Shown: one piece after another, positions 37,830 through 45,611 of the stretch
Layout of the letters: each line of letters starts with the position of its first letter
Position numbering within the stretch: position 1 is the first letter of the stretch
NCBI RefSeq assembly: GCF_030813055.1
Contig: NZ_JAUSTW010000011.1
Location: 43,934 to 107,933 of the forward strand
DNA from: Neobacillus ginsengisoli
GTDB lineage: Bacteria > Bacillota > Bacilli > Bacillales_B > DSM-18226
Direction of reading: 5' to 3'
DNA: 64,000 bases
Program-made: the position numbers and the translations under genes
Notes under the pieces: model-generated
Database searches by the model: none
Seen by the model: only the letters and a program-made list of their open reading frames with translations
What the model was told of the DNA's origin: nothing

Positions 37830-38602
37830 GTTCAACTTAGGTCGTCATAAGAGTATGGAGGGTGGCACACATTGTCACAAAATCGACCCCATATGTATAA
37901 TCAACTTGTGCCTAATGTAACGTACATAAGAACGTCAAATCTTGAAACCTAAACAATTGCTATCTGTACTATGGATTTTATTGACTTAAGTTTATTTCGG
38001 TAACAGTTAAACGATAATGTGAAAGGAAGCCACATACAGTTGGTATAACTGATTTCCGATTAAGCAAGGACGTTACCGTAAAACTCTACTTAAACAGTAA
38101 CGAAAACATATCGTAACGACTGAACAATTCTTTCACCCATTGGAAGGCCCTAAGAAAACCTTATACCTTGTTGTGGAAACAAAATGAATACCCTCATTTT
38201 AAATGAGACAATAATCGATTAGACAAGTATAAGAAGGGAGTAGATTTAACCGACACCCTTGGTAGTAAGCAAAATTGATTTAGATACAGGGGGAGGTACC
38301 ATATCGCAAAAACAGGGGGGCATTGATATACGCCTATTGCCTGGTGTAACGCAAACATGGACGTCAAATCTCGAACCCTTGGGAGCGTAAGTGAAGTGTA
38401 AAATATAAAGGTGTTTGGAGTGTTTGAAAATATGGGTACAAAAAAATCGTTGTAGTTTGTGAAAAATTTCACTTAAACTAACGTGGCAGTATTCTTGAAT
38501 AAGAATAAATAAAAAAGTCGATTTTTAAAAATTGACTTTTTTGTGTAGAAATTTTCCTCCTGAAATATCCGGTTTTTTCGATAAGCCCTTTTTTAAGATA
38601 AA
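37830..38602. other. Decayed region with two degenerate copies of a coding scrap
   Basis: Bases 37859-37950 and 38291-38378 are similar; their plus-strand translations share a (T)xSQ..(x)..L(x)P(x)VT...TSNLE pattern. Between them a frame reads RLSKDVTVKLYLNSNENIS before a stop. No intact gene or ribosome site was found. A dispersed repeat occupies 38457-38490. The origin is unknown. Confidence 0.4.
38457..38490 (+). repeat. Dispersed repeat type A
   Basis: A small palindrome (GTGAAAAATTTCAC) followed directly by TTAAACTAACGTGGCAG. The same two-part unit recurs at several other intergenic places in this window. Confidence 0.7.
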
Positions 38603-38667
38603 TTGACATATCATTTAAGAAGTGTTAAATTTCAATTAGTAATTCAGTAATTTACTAAATTACTAAA
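38603..38667 (+). promoter_or_regulatory. Promoter and long palindromic operator upstream of the DUF6530-like gene
   Basis: TTGACA (38603-38608) and TTAAAT (38625-38630) form a plausible sigma-A promoter with a 16-base spacer. Bases 38637-38667 are a near-perfect palindrome (TTAGTAATTCAGTAA against TTTACTAAATTACTAA, one mismatch) covering the predicted transcript start. That is a good repressor site or a strong 5' hairpin. Confidence 0.5.
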
Positions 38668-38681
38668 TAGGAGGCTAAATA

Positions 38682-39161
38682 ATGAAAATACCGACTACTT
38701 TAAAACATAAACCCGTTATCGTATCTGAGAATTATGAAAATGTTGATGGCAGAAATGCATATCATACCGATGCAAAAGGACTTTCATTAGGCTTGGCACA
38801 GTGGAATGATCGGGGAAAAGTAGATATTTCCGCTAAAGTATGGAGGCACACAGGGGAAAAATGGTCAAGACAGTCTGAAGAATTACCATTTCACCGTGTA
38901 ATTGACCTTGCCATTCTGATATGTAGAGCAAAACTTCATTTTCAAGATGCTTACCGTTATGAAAAGCTGTATGATTGCGAAAACCCTATTATAGATAGAG
39001 TAGGGCTGCAAGGAGATGCTATGACGGTGGCTGTATGTACGGAAAATGAAAAAATTAACGAAGACATTAAATTATTCAGCCAAGCTCTAAGTGATGATGA
39101 TGAGCTTATTGGTGAACGATTGCGTGTTCTATCAAGAATCTTAAAAGAGATGGGATATTAA
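38682..39161 (+). CDS. Conserved hypothetical protein (DUF6530-like)
   Basis: A 159-residue soluble protein with the central block GLSLGLAQWNDRGKVDISAK and VWRHTGEKWSRQSEELP, followed by a helical C-terminal part. I associate this with DUF6530, a small Firmicute family of unknown function, but the match is from memory. AGGAGG ribosome site eight bases before the ATG. The GIY-YIG-like gene begins 28 bases later, so they probably share a transcript driven from the promoter at 38603. Confidence 0.65.
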   Translation: MKIPTTLKHKPVIVSENYENVDGRNAYHTDAKGLSLGLAQWNDRGKVDISAKVWRHTGEKWSRQSEELPFHRVIDLAILICRAKLHFQDAYRYEKLYDCENPIIDRVGLQGDAMTVAVCTENEKINEDIKLFSQALSDDDELIGERLRVLSRILKEMGY

Positions 39162-39189
39162 GCAATAGACCCCGAAGGGAGAGAGAACG

Positions 39190-39546
39190 GTGGATAAGAG
39201 CAGGCGTAAGGAATTAAAAGAGGAATTTAAGCAAACTAAGACCTATATGGGCATATATCAAATTAAAAACAAGGTTAACGGAAAAATTTATGTTGATAGC
39301 TGTCCTAACTTAAAAAACAAGTGGCTAACACTGAAAATGCAACTAGAAATGGGGAGATTCGCAAATGCCCAGTTGCAAAAAGATTGGAGTCAATTAGGGG
39401 CAGATTCATTCGTCTACGAGGTACTAGAGAAGAAGGAAGTGGAGGAAGATATAGACAAACGCTGGCATCTTAAGCAAATGGCAAAGCACTGGATGGAGAA
39501 ATTGCAACCTTATGGAGACAGAGGATATAATAAGCCGGCAAATTAA
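39190..39546 (+). CDS. Small GIY-YIG nuclease-like protein
   Basis: A 118-residue protein (GTG start, GGGAGAGA upstream) carrying MGIYQIKNKVNGKIYVDSCP, the start of a GIY-YIG fold, then a helical region. The catalytic arginine/glutamate pattern is hard to place, and the usual G of KIYVG is replaced (YVDS), so activity is uncertain. This short family is common in Bacillus as a stand-alone protein. A terminator closes the two-gene unit. Confidence 0.7.
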   Translation: MDKSRRKELKEEFKQTKTYMGIYQIKNKVNGKIYVDSCPNLKNKWLTLKMQLEMGRFANAQLQKDWSQLGADSFVYEVLEKKEVEEDIDKRWHLKQMAKHWMEKLQPYGDRGYNKPAN

Positions 39547-39570
39547 AGCACTGCTTCGGTGCTTTTTATT
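39546..39570 (+). terminator. Terminator after the GIY-YIG gene
   Basis: AAAGCAC, loop TGCTTCG with inner pairing, GTGCTTT, then TTATTT. Confidence 0.75.
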
Positions 39571-39580
39571 TATCTTTTTT

Positions 39581-39611
39581 TGTGAATAATTTCACTTAAA
39601 CTATCGGGTGC
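39581..39611 (+). repeat. Dispersed repeat type A, interrupted by a group II intron
   Basis: TGTGAATAATTTCAC then TTAAACTATCGGGTGC. The group II intron begins two bases after this unit. Confidence 0.7.
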
Positions 39612-39613
39612 TT

Positions 39614-40575
39614 GTGCGGCCCAGCTTAGGTCGTATCATATAGCGGGTGGGATTCCCGTCGAGTAAGAACTAGCCATTCGCTCGTAGCGAGTCATGGAGG
39701 GCTAATGGAGACATTAGTCTTTAAGCGTAGACAGTTAGGTAGTGGGCCGAAAGCCAAATGGTTGAAGGGATTGAGCTCCATAATGTTAGTAAATCGAGAG
39801 GGCTGATGCCTTAAGCACAGCAGAAAGCAACATTTTATTCTTCGTTAACGGCAAGAAGGATAAAACCTCTCTGGGGTCAGAGACCTTGGCACGTTACACA
39901 TCGATATGATACGGCAACTCGGGAGACCCTACCGGTCTTTTTTATTTAGAAAGAGTATGGTGTACAAGCGATAAAAAGCTAGGAAACCAAATGCCGATGT
40001 AGGGAGTCGGATAGCAGCGTAGTACCAATGAAGTTGGGTAATGCCGATGGAGGAAAGGCTAGCTACCAGTTATCACCCTTACTAGGGACACATTTACTAC
40101 ACACAGAGGTAGGTATAATAAATGGAAACAAAACTATTGAGGATAGCAGAATTAGCAAAATCTGATCCTAAATTGAAATTTACATCTCTTGCACATCTAT
40201 TAAATAAGGAAGCATTAGTCCAATGTCATTTTGAACTTCACAATAAGAAGGCAACAGGGATTAACGGTACAACTAAAGAGCAATACGGTGAAAGTTTAGA
40301 AGAAAACATAATTGATTTAGTAAGTAGGCTTAAAAGCAAAAGCTATCGTCCTGTTCCCGTAAGGAGAATGTATATTCCAAAGCTCAATTCAAACAAGAAA
40401 AGACCATTGGGAATACCAGAACATGAAGATAAAATTGTTCAAAGAGGCATTACAAAGATACTAAATACCATTTATGAAAATAACTTCCTAGACTGTTCCT
40501 TTGGATTCCGCCCAAATCGTAATTGCCACGATGCTTTGAAAATACTGAACTTCTATATTGAAAAAAGGTCAGAAA
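39614..40575 (+). mobile_element. Group II intron, 5' part (3' end missing)
   Basis: Bases from 39614 begin GTGCGGCCCAGC, the bacterial group II 5' consensus GUGYG. About 500 bases of intron RNA (domain I-IV type, with segments such as GGGCCGAAAGCC and CTCGGGAGACCCTACCGG) precede a reverse-transcriptase ORF inside domain IV. The RT is cut short, and no domain V/VI hairpin follows, so the intron cannot splice. The 5' exon is the dispersed repeat at 39581-39611. Confidence 0.8.
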
Positions 40576-40628
40576 AAGAGGATGCAGTGAAAACTGTATC
40601 CTCTAATCTTTTGCTGCACGCAGTATAG
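40122..40628 (+). pseudogene. Truncated group II intron reverse transcriptase/maturase
   Basis: 168 codons: the N-terminal RT-0 region (KFTSLAHLLNKEALVQCHFEL, KKATGINGTTKEQYG), then RPVPVRRMYIPKLNSNKKRPLGIPEHEDK and FGFRPNRNCHDAL of RT block 2. Homology stops near base 40570, where the frame runs into a terminator belonging to the minus-strand permease genes and ends in unrelated residues. The catalytic YADD block, maturase and endonuclease domains are absent, so it is inactive. Confidence 0.85.
40570..40611 (-). terminator. Terminator of the permease operon (minus strand)
   Basis: Read on the minus strand, GAGGATACAG, TTTT, CACTGCATCCTC form a stem followed by TTTTTC. It lies 80 bases past the permease stop and marks the joint with the truncated intron. 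Confidence 0.7.
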
Positions 40629-40692
40629 TCCGTTGTAGGTTCAGCTACAAAATAATCTGGGATTGAGTGGTTAAAGATTTATCGATCTAAAT

Positions 40693-41220
40693 CTAAACGT
40701 CTTTAGTTATATCATACTTTAACAATTGTCGATGCTTATAAAATTTCGCAAAAATAATACCCATTAAATAGAAAAATAACAAACCAAAACAAATGTGAAT
40801 GAGTGTAAATTTAACTCCAAATGAAGCAAATTCATATACAATAACCGGTAATTTTGCAGTTGTCCAAACTCCTAAAAAAAATACAATATAGCGTATGCTT
40901 GCTCCTTTTTTTAATAATAGTGCCGCAATTGGAAAAGCTACGTAGAGGGGACCAGCTGCAATTACTCCTAATAATAGGGAGAACAAAATGCCATAGATGC
41001 CGGATTTTTCTCCCATATATCTAATAAGTGTTTCTTTCTCCACCCATTTGTCAAGCAAACCTACGAATATTAAGACAGGAGGGAGTAGAAACAGCATATC
41101 TAAAATGCTTTTTCCTGTTAATTGAAATGCGTTCCATCCCACCGATTGGTTTATAAAGGTAAGGATAATGAGCCCAAATAATAAAATGAAAAAGAAACGA
41201 TACCTTTTTAATTCATTCAT
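40693..41220 (-). CDS. Predicted permease, C-terminal partner (ArsP/DUF318-like)
   Basis: A 175-residue protein with about five helices, including GLLDKWVEKETLIRYMGEKSG and LYVAFPIAALLLKKGAS. These repeat the pattern of the neighbouring permease gene (IGEKSG, FVVFPLGHTL). The two proteins look like separate halves of a two-repeat permease of the PF03773 (ArsP-like) kind. The start overlaps the upstream stop (ATGA). Substrate unknown. Confidence 0.7.
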   Translation of the reverse strand: MNELKRYRFFFILLFGLIILTFINQSVGWNAFQLTGKSILDMLFLLPPVLIFVGLLDKWVEKETLIRYMGEKSGIYGILFSLLLGVIAAGPLYVAFPIAALLLKKGASIRYIVFFLGVWTTAKLPVIVYEFASFGVKFTLIHICFGLLFFYLMGIIFAKFYKHRQLLKYDITKDV

Positions 41221-41699
41221 CCCATCACCACCCAAATAATATATGAAAATATTAGAGACATTACCACTGCAGATACGTTGCGAGAATAGGCAAAACTTCG
41301 CCCAAATATCTTTTGTTCCATAGGTAAAGTTGTGATTCCTACGGACATTAATGTAGACATTAATACAGCTACTTGAGGGAGTCCTGCACCATTTTGGACT
41401 AATGTGTGTCCAAGAGGAAATACAACAAAGCTTGGAACTAGTGCAATAGAACCAATTAATGCTGAATAAACAATACCTGTCAATCCAGATTTTTCTCCAA
41501 TGATTGAAGAAATTAAGGATGGAGTTAATATAGATAGTGATAGCCCAACGAAAAGCATAATTGATAACATGTCAGGTATAATATTACGAAAGCTTTTCCA
41601 TGACTTTAATAGAGCATCTCTTGTTTTATTTCGATCTTTTATAAAAGAAATACTGAGAAGAATGATAGCCATAGCGTAAAGGATAGCACCATTAATCAT
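41217..41699 (-). CDS. Predicted permease, N-terminal partner (ArsP/DUF318-like)
   Basis: A 160-residue protein with four to five helices, containing MLFVGLSLSILTPSLISSII, GEKSGLTGIVYSALIGSIAL and VPSFVVFPLGHTLVQNGAG. It starts inside the end of the PadR gene and overlaps the following permease gene by four bases, so all three are translationally coupled. The half-size length and the matching motifs in its partner suggest a heterodimeric permease. Role unknown; a PadR repressor is consistent with efflux of a toxic compound. Confidence 0.7.
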   Translation of the reverse strand: MINGAILYAMAIILLSISFIKDRNKTRDALLKSWKSFRNIIPDMLSIMLFVGLSLSILTPSLISSIIGEKSGLTGIVYSALIGSIALVPSFVVFPLGHTLVQNGAGLPQVAVLMSTLMSVGITTLPMEQKIFGRSFAYSRNVSAVVMSLIFSYIIWVVMG

Positions 41700-42033
41700 G
41701 ATTAGACTCCTTCCATTCTTTGTATTTATTTAAGAAAAATGATAAGTTCTTCATTTTTTCTTCTATATCTATTTGAAAATCTTCTAATTTTCTTTTTCCA
41801 ACTGTAGTAATTTTGTACATTTTTATCAGCTTATCTTGATTAGATGTGTCCAAATAAGACTCAACAGCACCTTCTTTCTCTAATGTTTTTAATGTGCGAT
41901 AAAGAATGGCACTATCAATTGGGTTGATGGGAAGCTCTTCTTCACATTTCTGCAGGAGTTTCCCTCCATAGCTATCTCCCTCTGTTAAAAACAGCAGAAG
42001 AAATGCACCTGTATGTCTCCCTGTATGTTTCAT
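41692..42033 (-). CDS. PadR-family transcriptional repressor
   Basis: A 113-residue protein with the PadR winged helix: FLLLFLTEGDSYGGKLLQKCEEEL, IDSAILYRTLKTLEKEGAVESYL and YKITTVGKRKLEDF, then a short dimerisation helix. It is the first gene of the minus-strand operon. Two abutting palindromes at 42083-42116 lie 50-80 bases upstream and are the obvious operator. The ribosome site is TAGGAGG. Confidence 0.88.
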   Translation of the reverse strand: MKHTGRHTGAFLLLFLTEGDSYGGKLLQKCEEELPINPIDSAILYRTLKTLEKEGAVESYLDTSNQDKLIKMYKITTVGKRKLEDFQIDIEEKMKNLSFFLNKYKEWKESNHD

Positions 42034-42082
42034 GAAATATATAACCTCCTAATTTAAATGTAAAATTATTTTAGCAATACCT

Positions 42083-42116
42083 TACTGTTAATAACAGTAT
42101 ACTGTTATCAACAGTA
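42083..42116 (-). promoter_or_regulatory. Twin palindromic operator for the PadR gene
   Basis: Two perfect 17-base palindromes stand end to end: TACTGTTAATAACAGTA (42083-42099) and TACTGTTATCAACAGTA (42100-42116). A weaker copy of the half site (ACAGTA) lies at 42128. The spacing puts both on one helix face pattern typical of dimeric repressor pairs. Confidence 0.7.
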
Positions 42117-42157
42117 ATATGTCACTGACAGTATGTCCTTTTTTAAAAATTTTTTGT

Positions 42158-42340
42158 TCAATTTTTCAGTTCAGCTTTCGTAGGGTTAGTTGGATGGTAG
42201 CTTAAGAATGGAATTACAGTTCCATCTCGTGTGATGACAGAACAAGCGGGGATATTGTTTAAGAGGAATCCATAGTTATCACCTATGACTCCCTTATAAT
42301 TTAGAATGACAGAAACATATTGATGGTTTAAGAATTTTGT
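42158..42340 (-). pseudogene. C-terminal fragment of an unidentified protein
   Basis: The minus strand has ~60 open codons ending at 42158: NHQYVSVILNYKGVIGDNYG, then FLLNNIPACSVITRDGTVIP and FLSYHPTNPTKAEL. There is no start or ribosome site, and a stop lies just upstream. The pattern recalls the end of a thioredoxin-fold (redoxin) protein, but I cannot confirm it. It sits between the PadR operator and a dispersed repeat. Confidence 0.35.
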
Positions 42341-42368
42341 CTTTTACTGATTTAATAAGAAATTAGAA

Positions 42369-42399
42369 TGTGAAGGATTGCACTTAAACTAACGGGTGC
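42369..42399 (+). repeat. Dispersed repeat type A
   Basis: TGTGAAGGATTGCACTTAAA followed by CTAACGGGTGC. It lies 31 bases upstream of the UPF0158 gene. Confidence 0.7.
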
Positions 42400-42429
42400 A
42401 TTGTAAAAAATTTCAAAAGGTGATCTAAA

Positions 42430-42897
42430 ATGAGTATACAAGTAAAACTGAAAGATTTAATCGAGGAAATGGAAATACAGTTTGAAGAATCACATTCATT
42501 TCTAAATATTAAGACGGGTGAAATAGTGTTAGTTTCATCGGATGACTTAAGAGCTGTTGAGGACGAAAGACCATTTGATTATTTAACAGAATGGGAACAA
42601 GAAAATAGAATGATTGCAATTGATGTGGTTGAAAACTTTGAAAATTATATAGAGTTACCTACTAAATATGATGTGAATGAATATGAAATAATGGAAAACT
42701 TTTGCCTAACAATAAGTGATCAACGAAAGCAGGAATCCTTATTAAGGGCAATTAAGGGCAAGGGTGACTTTAGAAGATTTAAGGACAAAATAATAGATTG
42801 TGAAATGGAAGACCAATGGTATTCATACCGTGACGAGTGTTTTAAACAAATTGCGATTGAATGGTGTCGGGAAAATAAAATAAACTTTATTGACTAG
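42430..42897 (+). CDS. UPF0158 family protein
   Basis: A 155-residue acidic cytoplasmic protein. The layout FLNIKTGEIV, FENYIELPTKYDVNEYEIME, then FRRFKD and a C-terminal W-x-x-x-R/E-C-F-x-x-IAIEWC is that of UPF0158 (PF03682), of unknown function. It has an AAAGGTGAT ribosome site. The lipoprotein gene follows 84 bases later on the same strand. Confidence 0.78.
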   Translation: MSIQVKLKDLIEEMEIQFEESHSFLNIKTGEIVLVSSDDLRAVEDERPFDYLTEWEQENRMIAIDVVENFENYIELPTKYDVNEYEIMENFCLTISDQRKQESLLRAIKGKGDFRRFKDKIIDCEMEDQWYSYRDECFKQIAIEWCRENKINFID

Positions 42898-42981
42898 AAA
42901 TAACATGGGGTGATTACTAAAACAAAAAGCAATCATAGTACAAATAATGAATTTCATTGGTATTGGCGAGGAGTGGAAAGT

Positions 42982-43551
42982 ATGAAGAAAAAGGCATGTA
43001 TAGTTAGTATGTGTTTACTGTTGTTTTTTCTAACATCTTGCATGAAAACTAGTAATCAATCAACAAAAAATGTTTCGTCTTCCAACTCAACTACATCAAG
43101 CAATCTAAAGAAGAATACAGAGTTAAAGGGACAGGATGTATCAGATATTACAAAATTGATTACACCTGATGAACTTGTGTATTTGCATGATGGAGTTAAG
43201 AAGACTTATACGAAAGAGGATCAAAAATTTCAAACAATTATACAATTAAATAACAAGAGGCAAACAAAAAAATTAGGTGCATTAAAAACTGAGCTTATTT
43301 ACTCTAATGGTTTTCCAAGCCATGGTGATTATTTAATTTATAAATTTACAAACACCAATTATGCCCCAATCTATTTCGAGTTAGTTCCATCGCCTGATGA
43401 AAGGTTTGAAAACTCGGTTGTGAATTATTATGGATCAAATACCTTACCATCATATGTAAAAAAAGACGATCCAACAAAATTTAGAACCTATGGACATCTT
43501 GCACCTGCTGATGAACTGCTTGCACATTTAAATGCTAAATTGAAGAATTGA
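42982..43551 (+). CDS. Putative lipoprotein of unknown function
   Basis: A 189-residue product starting at 42982 (GAGGAGTGG upstream; the longer upstream frame is unlikely). The N-terminus KKKACIVSMCLLLFFLTSC is a lipoprotein signal peptide with lipobox L-T-S-C. A Ser/Thr/Asn linker follows, then a ~130-residue globular domain (DELVYLHDGVKKTYTKED, NTNYAPIYFEL, CGHL-like end). I do not recognise the domain. Confidence 0.7.
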   Translation: MKKKACIVSMCLLLFFLTSCMKTSNQSTKNVSSSNSTTSSNLKKNTELKGQDVSDITKLITPDELVYLHDGVKKTYTKEDQKFQTIIQLNNKRQTKKLGALKTELIYSNGFPSHGDYLIYKFTNTNYAPIYFELVPSPDERFENSVVNYYGSNTLPSYVKKDDPTKFRTYGHLAPADELLAHLNAKLKN

Positions 43552-43592
43552 ATCAAATGGCTGTAGTGGCTATTGACGTGACAAATAAAGAT

Positions 43593-43625
43593 TGTGAAAA
43601 AAAGTGTACTTAAATTAACGGGTGC
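43593..43625 (+). repeat. Dispersed repeat type A (variant)
   Basis: TGTGAAAAAAAGTGTACTTA followed by AATTAACGGGTGC; the palindrome is degraded. An insertion element left end starts about 60 bases downstream. Confidence 0.6.
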
Positions 43626-43803
43626 AAGAGCTGAAGATCCAGCTGCTATTTTAATGGCTTTTTTTGATTATTGCACTAACTGGCAGCATTCCTGTAATGA
43701 AGAAATATGAGGTTTGAACATAAAAAAGCCCCTTGGTAAGATATGAGTGTCATAGCTTGCAGGCAAAAAGGACAATAAACATAAATACCAGGAGGCTATT
43801 TAA

Positions 43804-45090
43804 ATGAATTATAACCAAAACAAAAAATTAGCTCAAATTACTTCTCAGACTCTAATTATAGGTGTTGATATTGCTAAATACAAGCATGTGGCAAGAGCTC
43901 AAGACTTTAGAGGTTTAGAATTTTCGGCACCATTTTACTTTGAAAATACAAAATCTAGCTTTAATTGTTTCTTAGAGTGGATTAAAAAGTTAATGGATCA
44001 AAATAAAATGGATAAAGTGATCGTTGGAATGGAGCCAACAGGTCATTATTGGCTTAATTTAGCTCACTTCCTTAAAGAAGAAAATATCAAGTTTGTAGTC
44101 GTAAATCCTATGCATGTAAAGAAAAGTAAAGAGTTGGATGATAATTCTCCAACTAAAAATGATGTAAAGGATGCAAGAGTTATTGCACAGTTGGTCAAAG
44201 ACGGGAGATATGCTGAACCGAACATTCCGCAAGGAGTTTATGCAGAACTCCGAGTGGCTCGAAAAATTCGTGATCTCTTAGCTGTTGACCTTCAAGCAGT
44301 TCAGGGGCAAATCCATAATTGGATAGACCGCTACTTTCCAGAATTCCTTACGGTATTTAAAGATTGGGAAGGTAAGTCGGCAATCCAATTATTAAAACTA
44401 AATTTATTGCCACATGAGTTAATCAACCTTTCAGAACAAGAGATATTAGTACATCTCCGAAAAGCTGTTAAACGTGCAGTGGGACTCAGTAAAATAAAAG
44501 AACTAAAGCAGGTTGCCACCGATTCTATCGGCATTCGTGAAGGTTCGGATATGGCTAAATTAGAGCTAAGCACGTTAATAGACAAATATGAACTTATAAA
44601 GGAAAAGTTGGAAGAACTGGAATCTAACATAGATAGACTTCTTGAACAAATTCCAGGTGTGGAACAAATGTTGGCTATTAAGGGAATAGGCAAATATACG
44701 ATTGCAGGCTTTTATTCAGAGGTAGGAAACCTAGGTAACTACACCCACCCAAGGCAGATTATCAAATTAGCTGGGCTTAGCCTAAAGGAAAATACATCTG
44801 GAAAGCACAAAGGACAAACCAAAATTACAAAGAGAGGAAGGAAGACTTTAAGAGCACTGCTTTTTCGAGTAGCAATGCCTTTAGTCGCTAAAAATACTGC
44901 TTTTAAAGCATTACATGAGTATTTTACAAAACGCCCACATAATCCTTTGAAGAAGATGCAATCGCTAATTGCAATATGTAATAAGCTTATTCGTATTCTG
45001 TTTACTATCGGTAAAAAGCAGTGTGAATTTAGTGAAGAACGTATGTTAAGGGACATTCCTCATATGGCGGAATTACAGATAGCAGCTTAA
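43804..45090 (+). CDS. IS110-family transposase
   Basis: A 428-residue DEDD-type recombinase. The N-terminal RuvC-like domain has GVDIAKYKHVARA (first Asp), GMEPTGHYWLNLA (Glu) and NDVKDARVIAQL (Asp pair). The C-terminal Transposase_20 domain has LLEQIPGVEQMLAIKGIGKY and the serine-bearing NTSGKHKGQTKITKRG. Length normal, no disruption, so it may be active. The start follows CCAGGAGGC. In this family target choice is guided by an element-encoded bridge/seek RNA. Confidence 0.93.
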   Translation: MNYNQNKKLAQITSQTLIIGVDIAKYKHVARAQDFRGLEFSAPFYFENTKSSFNCFLEWIKKLMDQNKMDKVIVGMEPTGHYWLNLAHFLKEENIKFVVVNPMHVKKSKELDDNSPTKNDVKDARVIAQLVKDGRYAEPNIPQGVYAELRVARKIRDLLAVDLQAVQGQIHNWIDRYFPEFLTVFKDWEGKSAIQLLKLNLLPHELINLSEQEILVHLRKAVKRAVGLSKIKELKQVATDSIGIREGSDMAKLELSTLIDKYELIKEKLEELESNIDRLLEQIPGVEQMLAIKGIGKYTIAGFYSEVGNLGNYTHPRQIIKLAGLSLKENTSGKHKGQTKITKRGRKTLRALLFRVAMPLVAKNTAFKALHEYFTKRPHNPLKKMQSLIAICNKLIRILFTIGKKQCEFSEERMLRDIPHMAELQIAA

Positions 45091-45099
45091 ATTTCTTTT

Positions 45100-45350
45100 A
45101 GTGAAATTCATTAGGTAGTAGTTTTATTGTTTTAGACATTTGAAGCACGGATTAGTCAGTAAATCAACTAAAATACGGGCAAGGACCCTGTCTGGCAGCA
45201 TGACTGACATCTACCTCATGGAAAGGTTGGACGAAGGAATTTTGGAGCTTAGACTCTGTGAGAAATGGGAGGGTTGACCTCCATGAGAAATGTGGAGATC
45301 TACCAGTGCGACCATACTTTATCTAGTTATCCAACTTTTGGATAAGGTTG
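45100..45350 (+). ncRNA. Candidate guide (bridge/seek) RNA region of the IS110 element
   Basis: The 270 bases after the transposase are non-coding but rich in potential stems: GGGAGGGTTGACCTCC, ATCTCCACATTT-type pairs with GAAATGTGGAGAT, and a closing TTATCCAACTTTTGGATAA hairpin. IS1111-type members of IS110 carry their targeting RNA downstream of the gene. That such an RNA is made here is inference. Confidence 0.4.
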
Positions 45351-45360
45351 GTTTGGTTAA

Positions 45361-45611
45361 CTATAAGTTTCTTTTTCATTTTGTCCCCAAAATTATCCTT
45401 TAGTACACTATAATTCCAATATTCAAATGGACTTTAAAACAAACTACTACGAAATTTGGAGAAAACAAGAGAAATCGTGAGATTTTCCTTTCTATATAGA
45501 GGGAGAATAGTTGAAGAAGGATATTTACCTGTTTTAAGCGAATTAGAATTTCAAACAAACCTTACACGAATACAGGTATTGAAAATAACAGGAACATAGG
45601 AGGTATGAGAT
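45361..45611 (+). other. Gap with a possible orphan gene tail
   Basis: From about 45438 to 45599 one plus-strand frame stays open for ~53 codons (RGRIVEEGYLPVLSELEFQ, LTRIQVLKITGT) but lacks a start with a ribosome site. It may be the 3' end of a gene cut by the IS110 insertion. Not recognised. Confidence 0.25.

Larger units (their letters stand above)
43685..45360 (+). mobile_element. IS110-family insertion sequence (ends not resolved)
   Basis: An intact transposase gene (43804-45090), about 120 bases of upstream non-coding sequence and about 270 bases of structured downstream sequence. IS110 elements have no clear inverted repeats, so limits are approximate. It lies directly behind a dispersed repeat. 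The upstream module AGCATTCCTGTA...GCCCC..GGTAAGATATGAGT resembles ones at 47641 and 63911. Confidence 0.7.

Noticed and set aside
38194..38472. 92-codon minus-strand ORF
   Set aside because: No ribosome site, odd composition, and it overlaps the degenerate plus-strand coding scraps and a repeat, so it is a chance frame.
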